Source of the DNA: Streptomyces sp. MBT53 | Lineage (GTDB): Bacteria > Actinomycetota > Actinomycetes > Streptomycetales > Streptomycetaceae | DNA length: 41,699 bases | Direction: 5' to 3' | NCBI RefSeq assembly: GCF_016654115.1 | Contig: NZ_JAEQAZ010000094.1 | Coordinates: 1 to 41,699 of the forward strand | Shown: positions 8,082 through 16,006 of the stretch, one piece after another | Position numbering within the stretch: the stretch's first letter is position 1 | How the letters are laid out: each line of letters starts with the position of its first letter | Program-made: the position numbers and the translations under genes | Notes under the pieces: model-generated | The model's database searches: none | Told to the model about the DNA's origin: nothing | The model's input: only the letters and a program-made list of their open reading frames with translations

Positions 8082-8918
8082 TCAACGCCGTTTGCGCAGC
8101 ACCCTGTTCACCACGATCGCCGACGCCAGGACCAGCGCGGCGGCGGGGGCCGCCCAGCGGAGCGTGGCGTTCGCGGAGACGGTCAGCGGCGCGGGCACGG
8201 GTGCGTAACGCCCGCGCGGCGGCGCGTGGTCGACCTCCTCCGCGCTGCGGCCGATCATCGTGCGGCGCGCGTGCGCGGCCTCGGCGGGCGGCTGGGGCGT
8301 CTCGGCGAAGGTCTCGGTCACGTGGAGCTCCTCGATGGCACCCGCCAAGTCCGTCTCCGGGGCGTCGAGATCCACGTCGTCCGCTGCCACATCGTCCACA
8401 TCGTCCGCGTCGTCCGCATCGTCCGCGTCATCGGCTTCTACGTCGTCCACGTCATCGACTTCTACGTCATCCACGGCGTCGGTGTCGTCGGCCTGCTCCG
8501 GCTCCTCGCCCAGGTTCGCCGCGAACCGCTCAAGCAGCCTGGTCGTCGCCGCGCTCACCGCGTCCGGGGCCAGTTCGGTGACCCGGCCGTCCGCCGTCGC
8601 CGTACCGTCGAAGGTGATCGTGGAGCCGCCGTCGGCCTCGCGGACGCGCACGGTGAGGGCGAGTTTGACCGAGCCGGTGCCGCGGGCCTCGGTCGCGTCG
8701 CCCTCGACGGCGTACGTACCGTCGTCCCGGGCGGTGACACGGACGGAACCGCGGTAGGTGATGGAGTGGCCGCCGACGCGGACCTTCAGGCGGCCGGCGA
8801 CGGGTTCGGTGCCGGCGTCCTGCTGGAGGCCGGGGACGGCGCGGGCGACCCGGGCGGGGTCGCCGAGCGCGGACCACAGCCGCTCGGGCGAGACCGGAAC
8901 GTGCACCTCAAGCTCCAT
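8082..8918 (-). CDS. SRPBCC-fold protein with acidic repeat linker and C-terminal membrane anchor
   Basis: A 278-residue protein in three parts. Residues 1-135 are an SRPBCC/CoxG-like domain (starts MELEVHVPVSPERLWSALGD; internal AGRLKVRVGG and VTELAPD), a helix-grip fold that binds hydrophobic ligands or assists cofactor insertion. Residues 144-185 are an Asp-rich repeat of the triplet D-D-V/A. Residues about 254-272 are one hydrophobic helix followed by the basic tail NRVLRKRR, which predicts a tail-anchored protein with its SRPBCC domain in the cytoplasm. No CO-dehydrogenase genes adjoin it. The ATG at 8918 is the natural domain start; its ribosome site is weak. Function unknown beyond the fold. 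Confidence 0.82.
   Translation of the reverse strand: MELEVHVPVSPERLWSALGDPARVARAVPGLQQDAGTEPVAGRLKVRVGGHSITYRGSVRVTARDDGTYAVEGDATEARGTGSVKLALTVRVREADGGSTITFDGTATADGRVTELAPDAVSAATTRLLERFAANLGEEPEQADDTDAVDDVEVDDVDDVEADDADDADDADDVDDVAADDVDLDAPETDLAGAIEELHVTETFAETPQPPAEAAHARRTMIGRSAEEVDHAPPRGRYAPVPAPLTVSANATLRWAAPAAALVLASAIVVNRVLRKRR
8361..8492 (-). repeat. trinucleotide-type coding repeat (Asp-Asp-Val/Ala)
   Basis: Degenerate 9-nt repeats of the form GACGACG(T/C)(G/C), read on the minus strand, encode the acidic linker of the SRPBCC-fold protein. Such tracts change length easily by slippage in steps of one triplet. Confidence 0.8.
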
Positions 8919-8998
8919 GCTTGCGGAGCCTACCCAGGTTGGCCGGAGGTGCACGTGCCGTTGCTCGGAAGTGGTGGCGTGTTGGTGCCGGCGTGGGA

Positions 8999-10594
8999 TC
9001 AGTACCGCGGGTGCACCAACGTGGAAGCCGGCAGGCCCGGCACCCACGTCCGCTCCGCCGCCCGTTCGTCGCTCTCCAACCCCGGCTCCGCGGGCACCGC
9101 CCCCCGCGCCGCCAGCACGAACCCCCAGTCGCGCGGGGAACGCGACGTTCCGGCCGTACGGTCGGGTCCCGCCGCGAAACCCGAGACCCGGCCGCCGACG
9201 CGGTACGGGACGGGGTGGAGGCCGGCCGCGCGGAGGGTGGAGACCACCGTCCAGAAGACGCGGCGCCGGGAGGAGACCGGCCCCGCGTGCACGACCAGCC
9301 GGCCCCGCTCGGTGAGGGCGCGGCGGGCGAGGCCGTAGAACTCCTGGGAGTAGAGCTTGGTGCTGGCGGTGATGCCGGGGTCGGGGAGGTCGGCGATGAC
9401 CACGTCGTACGTCCCGGGGTGGACCCGGCGCAGCAGGTCGAAGGCGTCGCCGGTGGTGACGTGGACGCGCCGGTCGCCGTAGACGTGGTCGTTGAGCGCG
9501 GCAAGGGCGGCGTCGTGGCGGGCCAACTGGACGACGGCCGCGTCGAGTTCGACGATGTCGACGCGGCGCACGCCCCGGTTGCGGAGGACGTCGCGGGCCG
9601 CGAGGCCGTCGCCGCCGCCGAGGACGAGCACGCGCGCGTGGGGGCCGTCCATCGCGGGGTGGACGAGGGCCTCGTGGTAGCGGCGTTCGTCGCGTCCGCT
9701 GACCCGCAGGCGGCCGTCGAGGAAGAGGTCGAGGGGGCGGCCGTGGTCGCCGCCGGTGAGGACGACCTCCTGCACGTCCGTCTGGAGAGCCACCCGGACG
9801 TCCTTGCCGTAGACCGCGTGCCGGGCGGCCCGTTCGAAGTCGTCGACCAGGACGGCGGCGGAGGCGAGCAGGCCGAGGACCGTGAGGTTGGCGATCACCA
9901 GGAGCCAGCGGCCCCGGCGGGTGAGGTCGCGGCGGAACAGGCCGAGGACCAGACAGCCGCCGGCGACCACGTTGACCGTGCCGGTGAGCAGGGTGCCGGT
10001 CAACTGGCCCAGGAACGGCAGGAGCAGGAAGGGGAACGCCAGGCCGCCGACCAGTGCGCCCACGTAGTCCGCCGCGAAGAGGTCGGCGACCGCGCCGCCC
10101 GCGTCCTGGCGGCGGATGCGCTGGATCAGCTCCATCAGCAACGGCACCTCGGCCCCGATCAGCAGGCCGATCGCGAGGGAGAAGGCGACCAGGAGGCAGC
10201 GCGGGCCCTGTGCCCACAGGCCGCCCCAGTTCCCGGTCCAGGCGAAGACCGCGTACAACGCCATCGCGCTGCAGCCGCCGATCAGCGCGAGGGCCGCCTC
10301 GACCGCGCCGAAACCGGCCGCCGCGTGCCAGCGCAGACGCTTCGCCGCGAGCGAGCCGATGCCCATCGCGAAGACCATCACGGAGAGGACGACAGACGCC
10401 TGGGTGACCGAGTCGCCGATCAAGTACGAGGCGAGGGCGACGAGTTCGAGTTCGTACACGAGTCCGCAGGCCGCGCAGACGAAGACCCCCGCGAGCACCA
10501 GGAACCGGCCCGTGCCCGGCCGTACGGGCAGCCGCGCGGGGCCTGCCCAGGGCGGCTGGGTGCCCGGCCGGGCCGGCGCGTGCGGTTCGATCAC
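8999..10594 (-). CDS. speE: membrane spermidine synthase-like (polyamine aminopropyltransferase) protein
   Basis: A 531-residue fusion of a polytopic membrane region (about seven helices between residues 30 and 250) and a C-terminal spermidine-synthase domain. The nucleotide-binding loop LVLGGGDGLAARDVL (324-338), the acidic residue ending strand 2 (VELD, 348-351) and the catalytic-type Asp402 in VIADLPDPG are present, followed by LYSQEFY typical of the family. Soluble SpeE lacks the membrane part; this architecture is common in actinobacteria and its true product is uncertain. Translation starts at GTG 10594 with no clear ribosome site. The C-terminal 60 residues are poorly conserved. Confidence 0.85.
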   Translation of the reverse strand: MIEPHAPARPGTQPPWAGPARLPVRPGTGRFLVLAGVFVCAACGLVYELELVALASYLIGDSVTQASVVLSVMVFAMGIGSLAAKRLRWHAAAGFGAVEAALALIGGCSAMALYAVFAWTGNWGGLWAQGPRCLLVAFSLAIGLLIGAEVPLLMELIQRIRRQDAGGAVADLFAADYVGALVGGLAFPFLLLPFLGQLTGTLLTGTVNVVAGGCLVLGLFRRDLTRRGRWLLVIANLTVLGLLASAAVLVDDFERAARHAVYGKDVRVALQTDVQEVVLTGGDHGRPLDLFLDGRLRVSGRDERRYHEALVHPAMDGPHARVLVLGGGDGLAARDVLRNRGVRRVDIVELDAAVVQLARHDAALAALNDHVYGDRRVHVTTGDAFDLLRRVHPGTYDVVIADLPDPGITASTKLYSQEFYGLARRALTERGRLVVHAGPVSSRRRVFWTVVSTLRAAGLHPVPYRVGGRVSGFAAGPDRTAGTSRSPRDWGFVLAARGAVPAEPGLESDERAAERTWVPGLPASTLVHPRY

Positions 10595-10633
10595 GCTGCG
10601 ACGTTACGTCACGGGACGGGCACGCTTCGTCAC

Positions 10634-10645
10634 CCACACGTGTGG
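10634..10645. promoter_or_regulatory. 12-bp palindrome upstream of the spermidine synthase-like gene
   Basis: CCACACGTGTGG is a perfect palindrome 40 nt upstream of the GTG start and therefore in promoter position. It could be an operator; no regulator is identifiable. Confidence 0.3.
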
Positions 10646-10694
10646 AATGTGTTTACGACGGCCGGGACCGGTGTCGTATCCCCGCGGCCCCGAA

Positions 10695-10816
10695 TCCTCG
10701 GACAGGGGACGCCACCGGACAGGCCACCGGTCACCGGTCCTCAGACAGGAGACGCCACCGGACAGGCCACCGGTCACCGGTCCTCAGACAGGAGACGGCA
10801 CCGGATAGGCCACCGG
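10695..10816. repeat. 43-bp tandem repeat at the 3' end of the DUF2617 gene
   Basis: Two identical 43-bp units lie at 10708-10750 and 10751-10793, with a truncated copy before (10695-10707) and a diverged partial copy after (10794-10816). Each unit contains ACCGGTCACCGGT, which can fold on itself. The repeat overlaps the last codons and stop of the DUF2617 gene and fills most of the gap to the downstream gene's promoter. Confidence 0.9.
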
Positions 10817-11320
10817 CACCCGCACCCCCACCCTCGTCCGCGTCGCGACCAACTGGCCGTCCTGCGGATAGGCGTGCCAGGTGCGCCAGTGCACCTGGCC
10901 CTCGTACCGCTGCGCGAGCATCGCGGTGAAGGCGTGCGGGCTGCCGGGGAAGACGCCCGCCAGACCGTTGGGATGGTCGGCGACCAGGGCCAGCAGCTCC
11001 TGGGCGCGGCCCGCGAACTGCCCCGGGGACAGCACCTCGACCCGGGCCGCGAACTCGTACTCCCAGTCGCCGACCCGCTTGGCGACCCCGAGCGGCAGCG
11101 GCGTACTGGAACCCGGGATGCACGCGACCGTCTCCGAACAGCTGCCCCGCTCCTCGTCCAGGAGTACCTGGTGGGACGCGCCGAGCAGTCTCAACTGGAG
11201 CCGCGCACCGGCGAGTTCCAGGTCGAGTGTGGCCAGCGCGGGCAGCGGCTCGCGCCCCAGGGTCCAGGCGAGGTCGGCCGCGCGCGTGTCGGTGTAGGAG
11301 GTCTGAAGGGTCGTGAGCAT
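10784..11320 (-). CDS. DUF2617 family protein
   Basis: A 178-residue soluble protein that I recognise as the actinobacterial DUF2617 family, of unknown function, often found beside spermidine synthase-like genes. Conserved-looking stretches are LDLELAGARLQLRLLGASHQV (33-53) and GVFPGSPHAFTAM (123-135), followed by VHWRTWHAYPQDGQLV. No catalytic signature or membrane segment is visible. The ATG at 11320 follows a GGAG ribosome site at a good distance. The stop codon and last residues (YPVPSPV) lie inside the 43-bp tandem repeat; because 43 is not a multiple of three, gain or loss of a unit would change the C-terminus. Confidence 0.85.
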   Translation of the reverse strand: MLTTLQTSYTDTRAADLAWTLGREPLPALATLDLELAGARLQLRLLGASHQVLLDEERGSCSETVACIPGSSTPLPLGVAKRVGDWEYEFAARVEVLSPGQFAGRAQELLALVADHPNGLAGVFPGSPHAFTAMLAQRYEGQVHWRTWHAYPQDGQLVATRTRVGVRVPVAYPVPSPV

Positions 11321-11584
11321 GGATCGGCTCCGCTAGCACGCAAAGAAAGGGGAGGTGTGGGTCCGGCGCACCCCGGTAGACACCGGGGGATCGGCCCGGT
11401 CAGCCCAGTCAGGAGAAGGTGTCTGCGGGCTTCCGAGGGGCCGCGTTGGTGATTTAGAGGGAATCATGAACGGTGGCGCCACCACAGTGTTTTTACCCAA
11501 CTTCGTGGGGTTTCCATCCCTCAGGGGGCTCCACAGCTCAACTGTTCAACCAAGGCGTACGCCCAGGCGTGTCGAGCGCGCGCC
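11321..11584. other. intergenic region upstream of DUF2617, no gene seen
   Basis: The stretch between the DUF2617 start and the microprotein terminator has no supported gene. It holds a GC-rich 7-bp hairpin (11371-11388, arms CCCCGGT/ACCGGGG) in the presumed DUF2617 leader, a 12-bp palindrome GGTGGCGCCACC (11472-11483), and a locally AT-richer segment (about 11450-11530) where the DUF2617 promoter probably lies. A plus-strand frame from ATG 11466 has a plausible AGAGGG site but runs through a terminator and antisense into the next gene. Confidence 0.5.
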
Positions 11585-11622
11585 GGAGCGCCCGCCGGGA
11601 GCGGACTCCCGACGGGCGCTCC
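11585..11622 (-). terminator. terminator of the Gly/Cys-rich microprotein gene
   Basis: A 17-bp stem with one G-T wobble and a 4-nt CGGA loop, 17 nt beyond the microprotein stop codon. Confidence 0.8.
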
Positions 11623-11639
11623 GCCCCCCGTCGCGCCGG

Positions 11640-11954
11640 TCAGCTGCCCCCTCCGCAGCCGCCTCCGCCCCCGCAGGACGACCCTCCGCCGCACGACGAG
11701 CCGCCTCCGCAGGAGGAGTGCCCGCCGCAGGAGTGGTGGTGGCCGTGCCCTCCCCCGGAGGAGGTGCTGCCGTCCTCGGCCCACCAGCTGCTCGTACCGG
11801 CCGCGGTTCCCCCGCCGCGGATCCCGGCCCGGCGACCCGACCCCTTGCTGATCCTGCTCCTGCGGCCCGCGCGGACCAGGGCCCCCACGAAAGCGACCGC
11901 GATCACCGCCAGGATGATGCCGAAGAACATGTCTCCACCGAGAATGCCGAACAT
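11640..11954 (-). CDS. membrane microprotein with His/Gly/Cys-repeat tail
   Basis: A 104-residue protein with an N-terminal hydrophobic helix (about 9-28), a basic stretch (30-46), and an extreme C-terminal tail. The tail begins GGGHGHHHSC and continues with cysteines at 76, 82, 88, 94 and 100, exactly six residues apart, set in Gly/Ser. A very strong AAGGAGGG ribosome site precedes the ATG at 11954, and a strong terminator follows, so the gene is a well-defined monocistron. The tail composition suggests metal binding or thiol chemistry at the membrane. Similar Gly/Cys tails occur in actinobacterial membrane proteins, but I know of no assigned function. Confidence 0.85.
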   Translation of the reverse strand: MFGILGGDMFFGIILAVIAVAFVGALVRAGRRSRISKGSGRRAGIRGGGTAAGTSSWWAEDGSTSSGGGHGHHHSCGGHSSCGGGSSCGGGSSCGGGGGCGGGS

Positions 11955-12083
11955 GGCGTCACCCTCCTTCCGATTCCCCCGAAGCGGCCCCCCGTGGGCG
12001 CCTCGTGTGGTGCGTGAAGCAGGGATGCCCGGCCGTCTCACCAGCCAAAGCAGAGTTGAGGAAGTCCAGAGCTTGGGCGCAGG

Positions 12084-13289
12084 ATGACGGGCATGACCTC
12101 CAGCGCACGCCCCCTCCTCAACCGCCGGCTCGCCGAGTTCGGGACGACGATCTTCGCCGAGATGTCCGCCCTCGCCCTGAAGACCGGCTCGATCAATCTC
12201 GGCCAGGGTTTCCCCGACACGGACGGCCCCGAGGAGATCCGCGAGGCGGCGGTCCGCGCGCTGCGCGACGGACGCGGCAACCAGTACCCGCCCGGCCCCG
12301 GAGTCCCCGAACTCCGCACCGCGATCACCGCACACCAGGAACGCCGCTACGGCCTGTCCTACGACCCCGACGCCGAGGTCCTCGTCACGGCGGGCGCGAC
12401 GGAGGCGATCGCCGCGGCGCTGCTGGCCCTGGTGGAACCGGGCGACGAGGTCATCGCGTTCGAGCCGTACTACGACTCCTACGCCGCCTGCATCGCGATG
12501 GCCGGCGGCACGCGCGTACCGGTCACGCTCCGCCCGCACGAAGGGGCGTTCCGCCTCGACCTCGACGAACTGCGCGCCGCCGTCACCGACCGCACCCGCC
12601 TCCTCCTGATCAACACCCCGCACAACCCGACCGGCACCGTCCTCACCCGCGAGGAACTCACCGCCATCGCCGAACTCGCCGTGGAACGCGATCTGTTGGT
12701 GATCACCGACGAGGTCTACGAGCACCTGGTCTTCGACGCGGCCGAGCACATCCCGCTGGTCTCCTTCCCGGGGATGCGGGGGCGCACGGTGTCGATCGGC
12801 TCGGCCGGCAAGACCTTCTCCTTCACCGGCTGGAAGGTCGGCTGGGTGACGGGCACCCCGGACCTGGTCACGGCCGTACGCTCGGCCAAGCAGTTCCTGA
12901 CGTATGTGGCGTCGGGTCCGTTCCAGTACGCGGTCGCGGAGGCGTTGCAGCTGCCCGACTCCTACTTCGACGCCTTCCGCGCGGACATGCTCGCCAAGCG
13001 GGACGTCCTGGCGACGGGCCTGACGGAGGCCGGCTTCGAGGTCTTCCGCCCGGCCGGCACGTACTTCATCACCACCGACATCCGCCCCCTCGGCCCCGAA
13101 CTCTCCAAGAACGGCGACGGCTTCGCCTTCTGCCGCGCCCTCCCGGAACTCGCCGGCGTCGTCGCCATCCCCAACGCGGTCTTCTACGACCACCGGGAGG
13201 CGGGGGCACCGTTCGTACGGTTCGCGTTCTGCAAGCAGACCGGCGTGCTGGAGGAGGCGGTGGGGCGGCTCAAGTCACTGGCGGGCTGA
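12084..13289 (+). CDS. class I/II PLP-dependent aminotransferase
   Basis: Fold-type I aminotransferase of 401 residues, of the group that includes methionine/kynurenine-type and other broad-range enzymes. PLP contacts are visible: Asn181 in NTPHNPTGT, Asp209 and Tyr212 in ITDEVYEHL, Schiff-base Lys243 in GSAGKTFSFTGWKVGW, and carboxylate-binding Arg379 in PFVRFAFCK. LGQGFPD (39-45) is typical of the kynurenine aminotransferase/YbdL branch. Given kynA and kynU 10 kb away a role in kynurenine metabolism is possible, but nothing in the sequence proves it. ATG 12084 and ATG 12093 are both possible starts. The 3' end overlaps the convergent GNAT gene by 20 nt. Confidence 0.9.
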   Translation: MTGMTSSARPLLNRRLAEFGTTIFAEMSALALKTGSINLGQGFPDTDGPEEIREAAVRALRDGRGNQYPPGPGVPELRTAITAHQERRYGLSYDPDAEVLVTAGATEAIAAALLALVEPGDEVIAFEPYYDSYAACIAMAGGTRVPVTLRPHEGAFRLDLDELRAAVTDRTRLLLINTPHNPTGTVLTREELTAIAELAVERDLLVITDEVYEHLVFDAAEHIPLVSFPGMRGRTVSIGSAGKTFSFTGWKVGWVTGTPDLVTAVRSAKQFLTYVASGPFQYAVAEALQLPDSYFDAFRADMLAKRDVLATGLTEAGFEVFRPAGTYFITTDIRPLGPELSKNGDGFAFCRALPELAGVVAIPNAVFYDHREAGAPFVRFAFCKQTGVLEEAVGRLKSLAG

Positions 13290-13731
13290 GCCGGAGGTCT
13301 ATCCAGGGGATGTCCTCCCCGGGCAGCAGATACCGCTCGGTCTCGACGAAGCCGTGCCGTAGTGCGAACCGCAGTCCGTCCTCGTTGGAGGACAGGACGA
13401 CGGTCTCGATCACTTCGGCGCCCAGTTCGCGGGCGCGGTCGAGCCCGCGGGCGTAGAGCTCCTGGCCGAACCCACGCCCGCGGTGCGGGGCGAGGACGCG
13501 GGCGATGACGGTGGCCGTCCGCGTCTCGTCCGCCGGCGGGCGGACCGTGCTGCAGCCCGCGAGTTCACCGTCTCCGTCGTCGAGGTAGGCGACCTCCAGG
13601 TGGTGGCGCCGGGCACGTTCCCGTACGTCGTCCAGGGAGAGGACGTGGGTCGGGATGATCGTGTTGTGGACGTACCGCCAGTCTTTCAACGTGGCGTCGT
13701 CGTCCGGCTGTTGAATGCGAAGGCCAGGCAT
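13270..13731 (-). CDS. GNAT-family N-acetyltransferase
   Basis: A 153-residue acetyltransferase with the acetyl-CoA pyrophosphate motif APHRGRGFGQELYARGLDRA (81-100) and the C-terminal strand pattern ALRHGFVETERYLLPGED. The substrate is unknown. The start is uncertain: ATG 13731 is used, but an AGGAGG sequence lies about 19 nt upstream, and an in-frame GTG at 13779 would overlap the preceding oxidoreductase gene by 17 nt. It probably shares a transcript with that oxidoreductase. Its stop lies inside the 3' end of the convergent aminotransferase gene. Confidence 0.82.
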   Translation of the reverse strand: MPGLRIQQPDDDATLKDWRYVHNTIIPTHVLSLDDVRERARRHHLEVAYLDDGDGELAGCSTVRPPADETRTATVIARVLAPHRGRGFGQELYARGLDRARELGAEVIETVVLSSNEDGLRFALRHGFVETERYLLPGEDIPWIDLRLSPPVT

Positions 13732-13762
13732 CCCGGCAGCGAACCCGAACACCTCCTGAACG

Positions 13763-14773
13763 TCAACTCCGCCGATCACCCGTGTCCGCGCCCCGCGACG
13801 ACGCGAAGTCGGCCACCAGCACGACGCCCCCGCGGAACCCGCCCTTCGCCAGCATGGTGTGCGCTTCCGCGACCCGCTCGAACGGGAACGTCCTGGCGAC
13901 CCGCAGATCCAGCCGGCCGCTCTCGACCAGCCCCGCCAGCTCGGCGAGTTCGGCGCCGTCCGCACGCGCCTGCACCAGGCCGACCCTGACACCGCGCTCC
14001 GCGGCCGGTGCGCTCGGCGGTGTCACCGCGACGAAGGAACCGCCGTCACGCACGGCCCCGATCACCGAGGACCCGAGCGACGCGGCGTCGAGGAGTCCGT
14101 CGACCTCCCCGCCCGGTGCCGCCTTGCGCACCGCATAGGCGGGATGGTCGCCACGAGCGACGAAGGTCGCCCCGAGACCGGTGAGGTACGGCTCGTCCTC
14201 GGGGGCCGCGACGGCGACCACCCGCAGGCCCTGGTGCCGGGCCAGCTGGACCGCGAACCCGCCGATGGCACCGGCCGCCCCGGTGACGGCGATGCGGTCA
14301 CCGGCCCGCAGCCCGAGGATCCGCAGCGCCTGCGCCGCGGTGTGGGCGTTGAGCGGCAGCGTCGCCGCGGCGGCCGGTGTCACGCCTGCCGGGGCGGGCG
14401 CGAGGAAGGCCGCGGGCAGCACCACGAACTCCGCCTGCGTACCGACCTTGGTCTCCGGCCAGTTCGACATCGCCACCACCGCCTGCCCGAGGTCGAAGCC
14501 GGACACGCCGTCCCCGATCGCGTCGACGGTGCCGGCGGCGTCCACACCGAGCACGTACGTCGGTCCCGGGGGCACCATCGGACCCAGGCGGCCCGCCCTG
14601 GCGACCACGTCCAGCGGGTGCACGGCCGCCGCGTGGACTCTTACTCGTACGTGCCCGGCGGGGACCTCGGGCATCGGACGCTCGGCGACGGCCAGTACAT
14701 CCGGGCCACCGAACTCGGTGAACGTGACGGCGCGCATGACGTCGGTCTGGTGGGTGTGTGGGGATCCAGTCAT
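13763..14773 (-). CDS. NADP-dependent quinone oxidoreductase-like protein (MDR superfamily)
   Basis: Zinc-independent medium-chain dehydrogenase/reductase of 336 residues. The GroES-like half opens MRAVTFTEFGGPDVL, and the Rossmann fold is at AVTGAAGAIGGFAVQLA (162-178). The cysteine/histidine zinc ligands of true alcohol dehydrogenases are absent, matching quinone oxidoreductases. Start choice is uncertain: ATG 14773 is used, ATG 14737 (MRAVTF) is equally credible and matches most family members, and GTG 14797 is in frame. It is transcribed away from the AsnC-type regulator gene with about 100 nt between, so that regulator may control it. Confidence 0.87.
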   Translation of the reverse strand: MTGSPHTHQTDVMRAVTFTEFGGPDVLAVAERPMPEVPAGHVRVRVHAAAVHPLDVVARAGRLGPMVPPGPTYVLGVDAAGTVDAIGDGVSGFDLGQAVVAMSNWPETKVGTQAEFVVLPAAFLAPAPAGVTPAAAATLPLNAHTAAQALRILGLRAGDRIAVTGAAGAIGGFAVQLARHQGLRVVAVAAPEDEPYLTGLGATFVARGDHPAYAVRKAAPGGEVDGLLDAASLGSSVIGAVRDGGSFVAVTPPSAPAAERGVRVGLVQARADGAELAELAGLVESGRLDLRVARTFPFERVAEAHTMLAKGGFRGGVVLVADFASSRGADTGDRRS

Positions 14774-14839
14774 GGCACCACTGTCCGCCCGGCCCACCTC
14801 GCACTCCCAGCCAGATCGCCGTACCGCGGCCGAAGTTCC

Positions 14840-14867
14840 ATGACGATCGATCCGACGCCTCTACACT
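14840..14867 (+). promoter_or_regulatory. candidate promoter for a leaderless AsnC-type regulator mRNA
   Basis: ATGACG (-35-like, 14840-14845) and TACACT (-10-like, 14862-14867) are 16 nt apart, and the -10 element ends 6 nt before the ATG at 14874. No ribosome site precedes the ATG. Together these suggest transcription starts at or next to the start codon. Confidence 0.35.
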
Positions 14868-14873
14868 TCCGTC

Positions 14874-15863
14874 ATGGATCGGACGGACCGGCGGATCGTT
14901 CAATGCCTGCTGCGGGACGGGCGGGCCTCCTTCCGGCGTATCGCCGACGTGGCCGAGGTCTCCGAGCAGACCGTGGCCCGCCGCTACCGCGCCCTGGTCG
15001 CCGACGGAGCCGTCCGCGTGCGCGCCCTGCCCAGCCATGTGCGGCTCGGCGACCAGACCTGGTTCGTACGGGTGCGGTGCCGGCCCGACGCCACCGACGC
15101 CCTCGCGGACGCGCTGGCCGCCCGCGAGGACACCGCCTACGTCAGCGTCACCTCCGGCGGTTCCGAGATCGTCTGCCAGACCCATACCGGCCTCCGCGAC
15201 CAGGGCGGATCCGTTCTGCAACGCCTGCCCCGCACCGCCAGGGTCCTGGGCTTCGACGCCTGTGCGGTCATGCACATGTACGTGGGCAGCGACGCCAAGT
15301 GGCTCGCCTTCGACGACCCGCTCAGCGACGACCAGGCGGCCCTGCTGCACACCTCCGACCAGCAGCAGCACACCACCACCGGCAGCGCGGCCGACCTGGA
15401 ACTCCGCGACCAGGACGCCCCGTTGATGGCCGAACTCGCCCGTGACGGCCGCGCCGGAGTCGTCGAACTCGCGCGCGTCTGCGGCTGGTCGAAGTCCCGG
15501 GTCTCCGCGCGCCTGGACGAACTGCTCGCGGCGGGCGCCCTGCGCGTCGCCGTGGACCTGGCCTACCCACGCTTCGGCTTCCACGCCCCCGCCTACCTCT
15601 GGCTCACCGTCGCCCCCGGCCGGCTCGACGCCACCGGCGAACTCCTCTCCGCCCACCCCGAGACCACCTTCGCCGCCGCGGTGACCGGTTCGGCCAACCT
15701 CCTGGTGACCGTCACCTGCCGCACCATGGACGACCTCTTCTCCTACGTGACCACCAAGGTCGGCGCCCTCGAAGCGGTCCGCCAGGTCGACGTCGTCCCG
15801 GTCCTGCACCGCCTCAAGCAGGCGGGCACCCGACTCCGCGACGGTCGCCTGATCCCGACCTGA
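14874..15863 (+). CDS. double-domain Lrp/AsnC-family transcriptional regulator
   Basis: A 329-residue regulator made of two AsnC units in tandem. The first helix-turn-helix is at about 5-48 (DRRIVQCLLRDGRASFRRIA, then SEQTVARRY), followed by a ligand-sensing RAM-like domain. The second HTH is at about 182-225 (LMAELARDGRAGVVELARV, then SKSRVSARL), again followed by a RAM-like domain ending PVLHRL. Such duplicated AsnC proteins are common in Streptomyces and act as amino-acid or metabolite-responsive regulators. It is divergent from the quinone oxidoreductase gene and 143 nt upstream of an aldo/keto reductase; either is a plausible target. The ATG at 14874 may be leaderless. Confidence 0.9.
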   Translation: MDRTDRRIVQCLLRDGRASFRRIADVAEVSEQTVARRYRALVADGAVRVRALPSHVRLGDQTWFVRVRCRPDATDALADALAAREDTAYVSVTSGGSEIVCQTHTGLRDQGGSVLQRLPRTARVLGFDACAVMHMYVGSDAKWLAFDDPLSDDQAALLHTSDQQQHTTTGSAADLELRDQDAPLMAELARDGRAGVVELARVCGWSKSRVSARLDELLAAGALRVAVDLAYPRFGFHAPAYLWLTVAPGRLDATGELLSAHPETTFAAAVTGSANLLVTVTCRTMDDLFSYVTTKVGALEAVRQVDVVPVLHRLKQAGTRLRDGRLIPT

Positions 15864-16006
15864 CGGAAGTACAGGCAGCTGGAATCCACTCCAGTGGAGG
15901 TTCGGCCCGCTTTCGCTTGCATCGGCTGTTGGTTCCGCCGTCGCGACGGCACTGTTGAGACCACCCCCGAAACACCCCCGAGTGTGTTCTCAGCAAGGAG
16001 CTCGCG

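Noticed and set aside
10695..10816. Possible CRISPR array
   Set aside because: The 43-bp units are directly abutting with no unique spacers and no cas genes are present; it is a simple tandem repeat.
11466..11640. Possible small plus-strand gene starting MNGGATTVFLPNF
   Set aside because: It has an AGAGGG site, but the frame runs through a strong terminator stem and antisense through the Gly/Cys microprotein gene, becoming low complexity; no stop occurs at a sensible place.
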